From Acutalibacter sp. (lineage in GTDB: Bacteria > Bacillota > Clostridia > Oscillospirales > Acutalibacteraceae), in NCBI GenBank assembly GCA_020025775.1, contig JAHHRN010000004.1, positions 1 through 64,000 on the forward strand: 64,000 bases of DNA, in the 5' to 3' direction. The translations under genes and the position numbers were made by a program. The notes below the pieces were generated by a model, which had not been told where the DNA came from, made no database searches, and saw only the letters and a list, made by a program, of their open reading frames with translations. This document shows positions 40,990 to 50,585 of this stretch, in pieces. Within the stretch, counting starts at the first letter, position 1; each line of letters opens with the position of its first letter.

Positions 40990-42251
40990 ATGTTGCAAAA
41001 ATCAAGGTGAAAGCAGGCAACGGCGGCAACGGCGCAGTTGCTTTTCACAGAGAAAAATATGTAGCCGCGGGCGGTCCCGACGGCGGTGACGGCGGCAGAG
41101 GCGGTAACATTGTCTTTTTGGCAGATGACCATTTGGCAACCCTTTCCGACTTCCGCTATAAAAGAAAATATAAAGCAGAAAACGGTCAAAACGGCAGAGG
41201 CGGCAACTGCAACGGCAGACGTGCCGAGGATTTAATCATCCGCGTGCCCAGAGGTACGATTATCCGCGAGGTTGAAAGCGGTGTCATTATGGCGGATATG
41301 TCCGGCGACGAACCGTTTATCGCTGCCAAAGGCGGTAACGGCGGCTGGGGCAATAAGCATTTTGCCACCCCCACAAGACAGGTACCGCGTTTTGCAAAGG
41401 ACGGTGCACCCGGCGAAGAGTGGGAGCTTTCCCTCGAATTAAAGCTCTTGGCGGATGTCGGCTTGGTCGGTTTCCCGAATGTCGGTAAATCCTCGCTCAT
41501 TTCTGTAGTCAGCGAAGCAAAGCCCATTGTCGGTGATTATCATTTCACTACGATTATTCCGGTGCTCGGCGTTGTACGCATGGGCCCCGAACAGAGCTTT
41601 GTTATGGCAGATATTCCCGGACTCATTGAGGGCGCGGCAGAGGGTGTAGGCCTCGGTCACGATTTCTTGCGCCATGTCGAGCGTTGCCGTATGCTTGTAC
41701 ACGTGGTAGACGTGGCTGGCAGTGAGGGCAGAGACCCCATTGAAGATTATAAACGTATCAACGAAGAACTCGAGAAATTCAATCCCGACCTTTGCCATGT
41801 ACCGCAGATTGTGGCAGGCAACAAGGTGGATTTGGCTTCCGACGAGCAGCTGGAAACCTTCCGCAACTTTATGAAGAAAGAGGGTAAGCCCTATTTTGAA
41901 ATCGTAGCGCCTATTGCCTACGGCACAAAGGAGCTTATCAATGCGGTTGCCGAAAAGCTTTCCTCGCTTCCACCTTTGAAGCGCTATGAAAGCGAAGAAA
42001 TCCCGATGTCCGTGCTCGAAAACAAAAAGAACGACGGCTTTAAGGTCTCCGTGGAAGACGGTGTATTTTTCGTGGAAGCAGAGTGGCTTTATAAGGTCCT
42101 TTGCAAAACCGATTTAGATGACTACGCCTCCTTACAGCATTTCCAGAATCTTTTGCAGACCAGCGGTATTTTGGATGCCCTCGTCGAAAAGGGTATTCAA
42201 GAGGGCGACACCGTCAATATCTATGATTTAGAATTCGACTACGTACCGTAA
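40980..42251 (+). CDS. obg: Obg GTPase
   Basis: Essential GTPase of 50S ribosome assembly and stress control. The 423 residues have the Gly-rich Obg domain (1-158, VKAGNGGNGAVAFHREKY and further glycine repeats), the G domain with G1 GFPNVGKSS (about 166-174), G3 DIPGLIEGA, G4 NKVD and the C-terminal OCT domain (about 340-423), found in Gram-positive Obg. AAAGGA precedes the ATG. mrnC follows after nine bases. Confidence 0.97.
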   Translation: MFVDVAKIKVKAGNGGNGAVAFHREKYVAAGGPDGGDGGRGGNIVFLADDHLATLSDFRYKRKYKAENGQNGRGGNCNGRRAEDLIIRVPRGTIIREVESGVIMADMSGDEPFIAAKGGNGGWGNKHFATPTRQVPRFAKDGAPGEEWELSLELKLLADVGLVGFPNVGKSSLISVVSEAKPIVGDYHFTTIIPVLGVVRMGPEQSFVMADIPGLIEGAAEGVGLGHDFLRHVERCRMLVHVVDVAGSEGRDPIEDYKRINEELEKFNPDLCHVPQIVAGNKVDLASDEQLETFRNFMKKEGKPYFEIVAPIAYGTKELINAVAEKLSSLPPLKRYESEEIPMSVLENKKNDGFKVSVEDGVFFVEAEWLYKVLCKTDLDDYASLQHFQNLLQTSGILDALVEKGIQEGDTVNIYDLEFDYVP

Positions 42252-42260
42252 GGAGACACT

Positions 42261-42680
42261 ATGAGCTTTTTAAAAGAAACGGCGAATCCCGATGAGATGA
42301 GCCCCTTGGCGCTTGCCTTTGTGGGGGATGCCGTCTATTCCTTATATATCAGAGAGATGCTGCTGCGGGATGCCAATCGTCCGGCAGGGCAGTTACATAA
42401 GCTTTCGGTGCAGTGGGTGCAGGCTTCGGCGCAGGCAAAGGGGATGCGAAAAATCATGCCTCTTTTAAACGAAACCGAAGAAGCTGTTTTTAAGCGCGGC
42501 AGAAATGCACATCCGGGACACAGCCCCAAGCACCAAAGCGCATGTGACTATCACTATGCAACAGGGTTTGAATCGCTTTGCGGCTATCTCTATTTAAAAG
42601 AAGAAAACGAACGCCTTTCTCTGTTGCTTTCTGAAGTCATTCAAAGCTTCGGAGATGATGAGGGTGCAGAAAAATCGTAA
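42261..42680 (+). CDS. mrnC: Mini-ribonuclease III
   Basis: A 139-residue RNase III-like nuclease without a dsRNA-binding domain, which matures 23S rRNA. The catalytic helix is seen at LALAFVGDAVYSLYIR (about 13-28), with Asp in GDAVY, and the second one at HQSACDYHYATGFESLCGYLYL (about 93-114) with Glu in GFESL. Typical length. It lies nine bases after obg and overlaps the next gene by 26 bases. Confidence 0.93.
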   Translation: MSFLKETANPDEMSPLALAFVGDAVYSLYIREMLLRDANRPAGQLHKLSVQWVQASAQAKGMRKIMPLLNETEEAVFKRGRNAHPGHSPKHQSACDYHYATGFESLCGYLYLKEENERLSLLLSEVIQSFGDDEGAEKS

Positions 42681-43524
42681 AACACTTTTAAAGGCAAGCT
42701 GTTTGGATATTTTGGTGTTCCTGCTCGGCGGCGCACTGTATTCGGTCGGCGTCAACTGCTTTACAGCGGGAAATCATATTCTAAACGGCGGTTTTACGGG
42801 TATTGCAACCCTTTTGCATTATTTGTTTCGTGCGCCCATTGGCCTTACGGTATTTGCCTTTAATTTGCCGCTGTTTTTCCTTTCTCTAAAGAAACTCGGC
42901 AAGCCATTTTTACTGCGTACGTTCGTTGCAACGCTGATAACGTCTGTGCTCGTGGATTTGGGTGCAAGCTTGCCCGTTTACAGCAACGATTTGTTTTTAG
43001 CCTCCGTCATCGGCGGCGCGCTCACCGGTGCCGGTATGGGCATCGTTTTTCTCAGAAATGCAACCACAGGCGGTGTGGATATTATTGCAAAGCTTGTGCG
43101 GCTCAAAAAGCCCCATGTTTCCATGGGCAAAACGATTTTGGTGTTCGATGCCGTTGTCATTGCACTCGGCGGTCTTGTGTTTCGCAATATCGAATCCATG
43201 CTCTATGCGGCGGTGGTGATTTTTGTGAACACCGAGGTTGTGGATGCCATTTTATATGGCGTGAATCGCGGCACGGTGGTTTTGGTTATCTCCGAAAAAA
43301 GCCGTGAGATTCAAACCATGCTGACTCGTGCCTACGGCAGAGGCGTGACCCGTCTTCATGCCGAGGGTGGCTTTACCGATACACCGAGAGACATTTTACT
43401 TTGCGCCTGTCTCGATCATCAAGCGAGTATTTTTACAAAGAAAATTCGGGAACTCGATGAAAACGCCTTTTTAATTGTGACAAAGGCGGAGGATATTTTG
43501 GGAAATGGTTTCCCGAAGGATTAA
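42655..43524 (+). CDS. YitT family membrane protein
   Basis: A 289-residue protein with five to six TM helices (about 10-200), pattern LYSVGVNCFTAGNHILNGGFTGIA and GGVDIIAKL typical for YitT, and a soluble C-terminal DUF2179 domain (about 205-285, including TRAYGRGVTRLHAEGG and a final AEDILGNGF). Function unknown; some relatives are linked to amino-acid export. It overlaps mrnC by 26 bases. Two ATG codons follow each other at the start. Confidence 0.9.
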   Translation: MMRVQKNRKTLLKASCLDILVFLLGGALYSVGVNCFTAGNHILNGGFTGIATLLHYLFRAPIGLTVFAFNLPLFFLSLKKLGKPFLLRTFVATLITSVLVDLGASLPVYSNDLFLASVIGGALTGAGMGIVFLRNATTGGVDIIAKLVRLKKPHVSMGKTILVFDAVVIALGGLVFRNIESMLYAAVVIFVNTEVVDAILYGVNRGTVVLVISEKSREIQTMLTRAYGRGVTRLHAEGGFTDTPRDILLCACLDHQASIFTKKIRELDENAFLIVTKAEDILGNGFPKD

Positions 43525-43538
43525 GAGGAGGAGAAAAT

Positions 43539-44315
43539 ATGGCAAGAAAACAAAGTGTGACGCACTCCGTAGACGGCGCCTTCTTCTTTTTACCGATAAT
43601 GTGTTTTGTGATGGGACTTTGCGTGTTCATCCTCGGTATTCAGGAAACGATACACAATGATACCAAAGGCTTCGTATCGACAACAGGCTATTATGACGGC
43701 AAAACCTTAGCCAAGGAAGCCGGTTATGATACAGCTAAACAGGCGTATAGCGATGCGACCTATACGCTTTCCTACATATATACGGTGGACGGTGTGGAAT
43801 ACAGCGTACAAACCGATTATTCCACGTCCGTGATTCCCGAATACAACAGTACGACCGAGATTCTCTATAATCCGCAGAATCCTGAGGATGCAAGAGTCGG
43901 TGGCCCGAATAAGTCCAACTATACACTGCTGTATATCGGCGGCTTCTTCCTGTTCGTTTCACTCATGTTCCTTATTCCTATGGGCAGGCAGTGGATTTTG
44001 GAAATTCAGATTCAGAGAAACTATGAAAAAACAAAAGGAAAGCTGGAAGCAAAGGAAGAAAAAAAGGAAAAACGAAAAATTCAAGTAGATTGGATGATGT
44101 TTTCCTTCGGTTTGGGTCTTGCAGTGGTCAGTTACATCGCCATGGCTATGATGTGCGGCACCTTTTCCGTACCCGGAATCGTACAATTTTTGAATACCCG
44201 TTTTTCGATTCCGCTGATGATTGGACTCCTTCTGTTTATTGTCAGCTGTATTTCCGTGGTGTACGCTATCTTCGGAAAGAAAAAAGATGATTTTGAAAAT
44301 AGACATTTAAGATAA
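43539..44315 (+). CDS. DUF3592-like membrane protein
   Basis: A 258-residue protein with a TM helix near 17-37, an outer domain (about 45-120, TLSYIYTVDGVEYSVQTDYS and LYNPQNPEDARVG, a small beta-rich DUF3592 fold), a TM at about 125-150, a Lys/Glu-rich loop (about 160-180), and two more helices before the C-terminus. Function unknown. It has AGGAGGAG before the ATG and lies between yitT and lepA with small gaps, so it is in the same run of genes. Confidence 0.8.
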   Translation: MARKQSVTHSVDGAFFFLPIMCFVMGLCVFILGIQETIHNDTKGFVSTTGYYDGKTLAKEAGYDTAKQAYSDATYTLSYIYTVDGVEYSVQTDYSTSVIPEYNSTTEILYNPQNPEDARVGGPNKSNYTLLYIGGFFLFVSLMFLIPMGRQWILEIQIQRNYEKTKGKLEAKEEKKEKRKIQVDWMMFSFGLGLAVVSYIAMAMMCGTFSVPGIVQFLNTRFSIPLMIGLLLFIVSCISVVYAIFGKKKDDFENRHLR

Positions 44316-44342
44316 AACTTTTACTATATAAAGAGGTAACCT

Positions 44343-46148
44343 ATGGCAAAGAAAGAAAACATTCGCAATTTCTCCGTGATTGCGCATATCGACCACGGCA
44401 AAAGCACCCTGGCAGACAGACTGTTGGAGCTGACCTCCTCAGTTATGAAGCGCGATATGGAGGATCAGCTTCTCGACAACATGGATTTGGAGAGAGAGCG
44501 TGGCATCACCATTAAAGCACACGCCGTTAAAATGGATTATAAAGCCAAAGACGGCAATACATACGCGCTCAACTTAATCGACACTCCCGGTCACGTGGAC
44601 TTTAACTATGAGGTTTCCCGTTCTCTCGCGGCTTGCGAGGGCGCTATTCTCATTGTTGATGCGACACAGGGCATCGAAGCGCAGACCCTTGCCAACACCT
44701 ATTTGGCACTGGACCATGATTTGGAAATTGTGCCGGTCATCAATAAAATTGACCTGCCTGCCGCGCATCCCGATGAGGTTGCCGAGGAGGTAGAAGAAGT
44801 TATCGGCTTGCCGTGCCTTGAAGCGCCGCGCATTTCGGCAAAGACCGGCGAAAATGTAGAAGCGGTTTTGGAAGAAATCGTAAAGCTTGTGCCGCCGCCC
44901 GAAAACAGAGACGAATTACCGCCTCGTGCGCTTATTTTTGATTCGATTTATGACAGCTACCGCGGCGTTATTGTTTATGTTCGTATGATGGACGGTAAAA
45001 TTAAGCCCGGCGATACCATGCGCATGATGGCAACCGGTGCCACCTTTACGATTGTGGAAACCGGCTATATGCGTGCGACCGGTTTAGAGCCGACCAAGGA
45101 GCTTTCCTCCGGCGAGGTAGGCTACATTACCGCTTCCATTAAAACCGCATCGGATGCTCGTGTTGGTGATACTGTTACCACGGAGGAAAATCCGGCAAGT
45201 GAACCCCTGCCCGGCTACCGCAAGGTTAACCCGATGGTTTATTGCGGTGTGTATCCGGCAGACGGCGCACAGTATGAAAGCTTAAAAGATGCGCTTCAGA
45301 AATTACAGCTCAACGACGCTTCTCTTTCCTATGAGCCTGAAACCTCCGGCGCACTCGGCTTTGGTTTTAGATGCGGTTTCTTAGGCCTTTTGCATTTGGA
45401 AATCATTCAGGAGCGCTTAGAGAGAGAATACAACTTAGACCTCGTCACCACCGTGCCGAGCGTTGTTTATAAAATTCACTTAACCGACGGCTCCGTTGTT
45501 GAAATCGACAACCCCTGTAATTATCCCGACCCTGCGGTAATTGACTACTGCGAAGAGCCGATTACCGAAGCGCATATCTATGCGCCGCCGGAATATGTCG
45601 GTGCGATTATGGATTTGTGCCAGGACAGACGCGGTGTCTATAAGGATATGACCTATCTCGCGGCAGACCGTGTAGATTTGCATTATCTCTTACCGCTCAA
45701 CGAAATCATTTACGATTTCTTTGATGTGTTAAAATCCAGAACTCGTGGTTACGCCTCCTTCGACTATGAAATCAAGGAATATCAGCGTTCCTCTCTCGTC
45801 AAGTTAGATGTAGTCTTGAACGGCGATATTATTGATGCGCTTTCCTTTATCATTCATAGCGACAAGGCCTATGGCAGAGCCCGTAAGATTGCGGAAAAGT
45901 TAAAGGATAACATTCCGCGTCAGATGTTTGAAATCCCGATTCAGATTGCAGTCGGTGGTAAGGTCATCGCCAGAGAAACCGTAAAGGCCATGCGTAAGGA
46001 CGTTTTGGCGAAGTGCTACGGCGGCGATATTACCAGAAAGAAAAAGCTTCTTGAAAAACAAAAGGAAGGTAAAAAGCGAATGCGCCAGTTCGGTACCGTA
46101 GAAGTACCGCAGGAAGCATTCATGGCGGTATTGAAGTTAGATGAGTAA
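44343..46148 (+). CDS. lepA: Translation elongation factor 4
   Basis: Ribosomal GTPase EF4, 601 residues, full length. G1 is [10 protein letters not shown] (about 14-23), G2 RGITIKAH, G3 DTPGHVDF, G4 NKIDLP; domains II, III, V and the LepA-specific C-terminal domain follow (ending [15 protein letters not shown]). Start at ATG with AGAGGTAA. The next gene starts eight bases inside the 3' end. Confidence 0.97.
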   Translation: MAKKENIRNFSVIAHIDHGKSTLADRLLELTSSVMKRDMEDQLLDNMDLERERGITIKAHAVKMDYKAKDGNTYALNLIDTPGHVDFNYEVSRSLAACEGAILIVDATQGIEAQTLANTYLALDHDLEIVPVINKIDLPAAHPDEVAEEVEEVIGLPCLEAPRISAKTGENVEAVLEEIVKLVPPPENRDELPPRALIFDSIYDSYRGVIVYVRMMDGKIKPGDTMRMMATGATFTIVETGYMRATGLEPTKELSSGEVGYITASIKTASDARVGDTVTTEENPASEPLPGYRKVNPMVYCGVYPADGAQYESLKDALQKLQLNDASLSYEPETSGALGFGFRCGFLGLLHLEIIQERLEREYNLDLVTTVPSVVYKIHLTDGSVVEIDNPCNYPDPAVIDYCEEPITEAHIYAPPEYVGAIMDLCQDRRGVYKDMTYLAADRVDLHYLLPLNEIIYDFFDVLKSRTRGYASFDYEIKEYQRSSLVKLDVVLNGDIIDALSFIIHSDKAYGRARKIAEKLKDNIPRQMFEIPIQIAVGGKVIARETVKAMRKDVLAKCYGGDITRKKKLLEKQKEGKKRMRQFGTVEVPQEAFMAVLKLDE

Positions 46149-46629
46149 AGCAGAAGAAATTTTAGAACTTTTAAATACATTGGAAATTCCCTACACCTTA
46201 AAAGAACACGAAGCGGCGTTTCAAATGGAGGATTTTCCCGCTCTTTGCCCCGATGCACCGGGCGAGCTTTGCAAAAATCTTTTCCTTAGAGATTACAAAG
46301 GCAAACGCCATATGCTCGTGGTTTTGAAAGGGGATAAGGAAGCAGATTTAAAGCTCATTCGCGAGGAGATTTCCTCCAGCCGTTTGAGCTTTGGCTCCGA
46401 TGAGCGCCTCAAAAAGCGTCTCAATGTCGAGAGCGGTTCGGTTTCGCCCCTCGGTCTTATCTATGATGCCGAGCAGGCCGTCGAAGTGTACTTTGATGCG
46501 GATTTAAAAGATGCCGTTTGTCTCGGCTTTCATCCGAATGATAACACCAAAACCGTATTTCTCTCGTTTCACGATTTAGAAAAATACATTGCGCATTCGG
46601 GCCACAAGGTTTCGTTTATTCGCGTATAA
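46141..46629 (+). CDS. Aminoacyl-tRNA deacylase (YbaK/ProX family)
   Basis: A 162-residue editing domain of the prolyl-tRNA deacylase type that hydrolyses mischarged Ala- or Cys-tRNA(Pro). Pattern: [42 protein letters not shown] with the conserved Lys in CKNLFL, and [12 protein letters not shown]. Free-standing form without a synthetase. It overlaps lepA by eight bases, so translation is coupled. Confidence 0.88.
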   Translation: MSKAEEILELLNTLEIPYTLKEHEAAFQMEDFPALCPDAPGELCKNLFLRDYKGKRHMLVVLKGDKEADLKLIREEISSSRLSFGSDERLKKRLNVESGSVSPLGLIYDAEQAVEVYFDADLKDAVCLGFHPNDNTKTVFLSFHDLEKYIAHSGHKVSFIRV

Positions 46630-46643
46630 AAGGAGGAAGTTGG

Positions 46644-47765
46644 ATGCCAAGCGAGAATTTCGGGCTGTATTTGCATGTGCCGTTTTGTGCATCCAAGTGT
46701 CCCTATTGCGATTTCTATTCCATGCGGCCGCAGGAGGCGGAAATCGACCGATACTGCGCTGTGCTGGAAGCGCAAATTGTGGAAAGCTACAGAGCTTTAT
46801 GCCGTAAGGCTGATACACTTTACATAGGTGGCGGCACGCCCTCTTTATTGGGCACTGAAAGGCTCGAAAAGCTTATAACCACGGCGAAAAACACGTTTTT
46901 ACTGCCGTCGGCAGAAGTGACCGTCGAGTGCAATCCCTACGGCCTCGAAGCGGATTTTTTTGAAAAACTCTATGCCGCAGGCGCAAACCGTATTTCCTTA
47001 GGCATGCAGTCCGTTGTCGATAAGGAACGCAAAAAACTGGGGCGAAGAGCCGACAAAGCGACCATAGAAACGGTTGTTAGAAATGCTAAAAAAGCCGGCT
47101 TTCGAAATATCACCCTCGACGTGATGCTCGGGATTCCCTACCAAACGGCAGAGAGCCTAGACGAGACCTTGCAGTTTGTTTTGCAGGAGGATATTGGGCA
47201 TGTGAGTGTCTATCTTTTAAAATTAGAAGAGGGCACACCCTTTTATAATATGCGTGACCGTTTGCCGATTGCCGATGATGACACGGCGGCGGATTTCTAT
47301 TTGCAGACTGTGGAAACCCTTCGCGCGCACGGTTTACTGCAATATGAAATTTCGAATTTTGCAAAGCCAGGCTTCGAGAGTCGCCACAATTTAAAATACT
47401 GGCACTGTGAAGAATATTTGGGGCTTGGTCCTTCGGCGCATTCCTTTGTGAACGGCAAGCGCTTCTATTTCCCACGGGATATGGAAAGCTTTTATGCCGG
47501 AAAGGCGCCGATATTAGACTCGGCAGGCGGCGACTTTTTGGAATACGCTATGCTCGCGCTTCGTTTGACCGAAGGTCTTTCGGAAGTGAAAACAGAAAAA
47601 CGCTTCGGTCACGGCATTCCGCAGTGGATGCGAAAAAAAGCCGAAAAATACGAGCACATGGGGCTTTTAACGTGCGATGCCGAGGGTATTCGCCTTTTGC
47701 CGGAGGGTTTTTTGCTTTCCAACCCCATTTTAGCCGACCTTTTGGATGCCGACGAGGCATTTTAA
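46644..47765 (+). CDS. hemW: HemW-like radical SAM protein
   Basis: A 373-residue member of the HemN/HemW group; HemW is a heme chaperone in respiring bacteria, of unclear role in fermenters. The cluster motif is FCASKCPYCDF (CxxxCxxC, Cys near 13-20), with GGGTPSLL, ECNPYGL and RISLGMQS. It lacks the N-terminal extension of HemN and has the HemW C-terminal domain (FLEYAMLALRLTEGLS). The neighbour order lepA-hemW is usual in Firmicutes. Confidence 0.92.
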   Translation: MPSENFGLYLHVPFCASKCPYCDFYSMRPQEAEIDRYCAVLEAQIVESYRALCRKADTLYIGGGTPSLLGTERLEKLITTAKNTFLLPSAEVTVECNPYGLEADFFEKLYAAGANRISLGMQSVVDKERKKLGRRADKATIETVVRNAKKAGFRNITLDVMLGIPYQTAESLDETLQFVLQEDIGHVSVYLLKLEEGTPFYNMRDRLPIADDDTAADFYLQTVETLRAHGLLQYEISNFAKPGFESRHNLKYWHCEEYLGLGPSAHSFVNGKRFYFPRDMESFYAGKAPILDSAGGDFLEYAMLALRLTEGLSEVKTEKRFGHGIPQWMRKKAEKYEHMGLLTCDAEGIRLLPEGFLLSNPILADLLDADEAF

Positions 47766-47808
47766 ATACACATTTTGATTTTTGATTTAGGAACGTGAGG
47801 TGGCAAGA

Positions 47809-48753
47809 TTGCCAATTAAAATTGATGACCGTTTGCCGGCAAGGCAAAGTCTGGAACAGGAAAATATCTTCGTTATGACGAATGAGCGCGCGGCAGGGCA
47901 GGATATTCGACCCCTGCGTATCATTCTTCTTAATTTAATGCCCACCAAAATCGTGACGGAAACACAGATTTTGCGTCTGCTTTCCAATACACCCTTGCAG
48001 GTGGATATTGAGCTTTTGCAGGTAAAATCCCATGTGTCGAAGAACACCCCAGAACAGCATATGTTAAGATTCTACAGAACCTTAGATGAGATTCGTGATG
48101 AACGCTTCGACGGCATGATTGTAACGGGTGCACCCGTGGAAATGATGGACTTTGAAGAGATTGATTACTGGGACGAGCTTTGCGAGATTTTCGACTGGGC
48201 GCAGACCCATGTGTATTCCACCTTTAATATCTGCTGGGGCGCACAGGCGGCGCTTTACCACCGCTACGGCATCCCGAAGCGTATGCTGCCCGAAAAGAAA
48301 TTTGGCGTTTTTGCACACAGACCTTTGGATTTATATCATCCGATTTTGCGCGGCTTCTCCGAGGTTTTCTTTGTGCCGCATTCGAGACATACCGAAACCA
48401 GAATGGAAGATGTTGCCCATGAAAAGGATTTACAGATTTTGTCCTATTCCGAGGAAGCAGGTGTGCACCTCATTTCCGATATGGCTTGCCGCAACTTCTA
48501 TTGTTCGGGTCACTGCGAATATGACAGCGACACTTTAGCACGCGAATATTTCAGGGATTTGAAAAAAGGCATGGACACACCCATGCCGAAGAACTATTTC
48601 CCGAATGATGACCCCTCCAAAACACCGCTCGTCACTTGGCGCGGCGCAGGCAGTCTGCTTTTCCAAAACTGGCTTAACTACTTCGTGTACCAGAGAACGC
48701 CTTATGAGCTGACCGAAAGCTCCATGGCAAAGGAAAGCGAATCAAACAAATAA
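47809..48753 (+). CDS. metA: Homoserine O-acyltransferase (MetA)
   Basis: Acylates homoserine, first step of methionine synthesis. Residues: nucleophile Cys in NICWGAQAA (about 142), catalytic His in VPHSRHTE, Glu in CSGHCEYD block. Start TTG at 47809 is preferred because it gives the usual MPIKI N-terminus and GAGGTG lies six bases before it; GTG at 47800 is the alternative. 314 residues. Clostridial relatives often use acetyl-CoA rather than succinyl-CoA, so donor is not certain. No S-box or T-box is seen upstream. Confidence 0.93.
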   Translation: MPIKIDDRLPARQSLEQENIFVMTNERAAGQDIRPLRIILLNLMPTKIVTETQILRLLSNTPLQVDIELLQVKSHVSKNTPEQHMLRFYRTLDEIRDERFDGMIVTGAPVEMMDFEEIDYWDELCEIFDWAQTHVYSTFNICWGAQAALYHRYGIPKRMLPEKKFGVFAHRPLDLYHPILRGFSEVFFVPHSRHTETRMEDVAHEKDLQILSYSEEAGVHLISDMACRNFYCSGHCEYDSDTLAREYFRDLKKGMDTPMPKNYFPNDDPSKTPLVTWRGAGSLLFQNWLNYFVYQRTPYELTESSMAKESESNK

Positions 48754-48772
48754 GAAAATCAGAAGGATTTCA

Positions 48773-48800
48773 AAGGGAGCAAATACAATTTTGCTCCCTT
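48773..48800 (+). terminator. Terminator of metA
   Basis: Stem GGGAGCAAA / TTTGCTCCC with a short loop and CTTTTTG tail. Confidence 0.85.
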
Positions 48801-48814
48801 GCTTTTTGCAATGA

Positions 48815-48847
48815 AAAACGGGAAACCCAAATAGGGCTTCCCGTTTT
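48815..48847. terminator. Second, bidirectional hairpin between converging genes
   Basis: AAAACGGGAAACCC / GGGCTTCCCGTTTT with an AAATA loop; T-rich on the right, A-rich on the left. Another stem (CTTGCTTTCC / GGAAAGGCAAG) lies at about 48864-48894. These serve the leftward TfoX gene. Confidence 0.75.
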
Positions 48848-48945
48848 GTTGTTTTATAGTGCTTGCTTTCCATTTCGAAAAAGGAAAGGCAAGGGCGTAC
48901 TATCACACTTCAAATGAAAGAACACCTCTGCCTTTTATCCTCTTT

Positions 48946-49266
48946 TTATTTCTTCTTTTTCGGCTTCGGGGTCGGGAGCTCGTCATACATCGTTTTTATC
49001 GTTTCTTCTAATAAAGCTCTATTTTCTACATCCTCAACAGCGAGCATTTCTTTTGCGCCCGGATAAGGCGAAACAAGAGACGCATCTGGCAGGAGAGTGT
49101 GCACGGAAGTGGTGGGCTTTAATAGCAAGCGGTTGTCATAAATACCGCCGATGATTTTGCCGCGATAGTAGAGAATGAATTCACCCATCATAGCTCTGTG
49201 CGTGATTTCTTCTAAATCGGACAGCTCTTCTAAGATGAACTGTAAAAACGCTTTACTAGATGCCAT
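48946..49266 (-). CDS. TfoX N-terminal domain protein
   Basis: A 106-residue protein matching the TfoX/Sxy N-terminal domain (RAMMGEFILYYRGKIIGGIYDNRLLLKPT). It lacks the C-terminal TfoX domain of the proteobacterial competence regulator, so a regulatory role is not implied. Lys-rich tail. It lies 12 bases after the alcohol dehydrogenase gene on the same strand, probably as its operon partner. Confidence 0.88.
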   Translation of the reverse strand: MASSKAFLQFILEELSDLEEITHRAMMGEFILYYRGKIIGGIYDNRLLLKPTTSVHTLLPDASLVSPYPGAKEMLAVEDVENRALLEETIKTMYDELPTPKPKKKK

Positions 49267-49278
49267 ATGCAGTCTCCT

Positions 49279-50391
49279 TTATTCTCCGAACAGATTTTCC
49301 AAGAGTGCACCGGCATCCACAGGGGTGTAGCCGCCGGGGGAGTTTTTGAAATTCTTGAGGTCCTCCCAGCGTGCCTTATAGGCTTCGCTTTGCTCCTTCG
49401 TCATGTGCACCGAGGCAACGTCGGCGAGCGATAAAATCGTTTTTTGAAGCTCAGGGAAGTTTGTGCCGAGGAGGCTGAAATAATCCATGGCATCCACGTT
49501 CTTGAACTCCATGCCGCGAGAAACATATTCGGGCAAAAATGCCGCACAGGCTCTGCCGTGGGGAATGCCGAAATCCTCGGTTAAAACATAGCCCATGGCG
49601 TGGGGAAAGCCAGCTCCGCAAGCATTCAAGGTGACACCTGCATAAAGCGAAGCGTAGTAGAGAATATCTCTTGCCATTTCGTTTGGTAGCTCCCGATTTT
49701 CATAAAACAGCGTAAGCGCGCTGTAAAGCTCGGGGAGTGCCTTTCGGGCAAAGAGGAACGAAAGACTGCCGGCACGATTGGAAAACCAGCCCTCTGTGGC
49801 GTGACTAAACGCATCGAGCGCCGTGGAAACCGTTACGTTCATCGGCACGGAATAGGTGTATTTCGGGTCGGCAAAAGAAACCTTTGCATAGTAATCCTTG
49901 CCGTTTATGCTCTTCTTGGTGCCGTCTGCACGGGTTAAAACCGCCGTACCTGTCACTTCACTGCCTGTTCCGGCGGTTGTACCGACCAAAACCACGGGTA
50001 GAGGCGTAAAGAGGAGGGGAGAAAGGAAAATATCCTCCGGCTCTAAGGTTTTGTTGCTTGCATAAGCCGCAACCGCCTTTGCCGCATCAAGGGCAGAACC
50101 GCCGCCGATACCGATAATAAAATCTACCGCAAAATCACGGGCGATTTGACCGCCCTTGTGGCAGCTTTCGGCTGTGGGATTCTGTGTAATTGCGTCAAAA
50201 ATATGCGCTTTAATTTCTGCCGTTTCCAAGGCATTTAAGACATCCTCTAAAGCACCGCTGGTTTTGGCAGAAGTGCCGCCTGTTATAATCAGACAGGATT
50301 TTCCGAACTGTTTAAAAACTTCGGCGTGCTTTAAAACGGCATCCTTACCGCTTAAAACCTCAACCGGCATAAAGAAATTAAAATCCGTCAT
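49279..50391 (-). CDS. Iron-containing alcohol dehydrogenase
   Basis: A 370-residue type III dehydrogenase, NAD(P)-binding with Fe2+ or similar metal. Nucleotide loop GGGSALDAAKAVA and GTTAGTGSEVTG; metal ligands in the STALDAFSHATEG and FPHAMGYVL / GIPHGRACA blocks (Asp, three His). The ATG at 50391 is preferred because AGAGGTG lies before it; the frame to 50400 would start within that site. Substrate, such as butanol, propanediol or lactaldehyde, is not clear. Confidence 0.93.
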   Translation of the reverse strand: MTDFNFFMPVEVLSGKDAVLKHAEVFKQFGKSCLIITGGTSAKTSGALEDVLNALETAEIKAHIFDAITQNPTAESCHKGGQIARDFAVDFIIGIGGGSALDAAKAVAAYASNKTLEPEDIFLSPLLFTPLPVVLVGTTAGTGSEVTGTAVLTRADGTKKSINGKDYYAKVSFADPKYTYSVPMNVTVSTALDAFSHATEGWFSNRAGSLSFLFARKALPELYSALTLFYENRELPNEMARDILYYASLYAGVTLNACGAGFPHAMGYVLTEDFGIPHGRACAAFLPEYVSRGMEFKNVDAMDYFSLLGTNFPELQKTILSLADVASVHMTKEQSEAYKARWEDLKNFKNSPGGYTPVDAGALLENLFGE

Positions 50392-50585
50392 AGTAATCAC
50401 CTCTAAGGTATATTGTAACAGAAAAGAATAGCAAAATGCAACATGTTTTTAACAAAGTGCCGAAAGCCACCGAAACAGGTCGTATTCCTTGATAAAATAT
50501 AAACAATTCTTGAAGATAGAAGGTATTTATAGTATTATAGATAAGATAAGAGAGCTTTGTGCCCGAATGGAAGGAAAGAAAGGAT

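Noticed and set aside
47761..47808. S-box or T-box leader before metA
   Set aside because: The gap to hemW is only about 40 bases, too short for such a leader.
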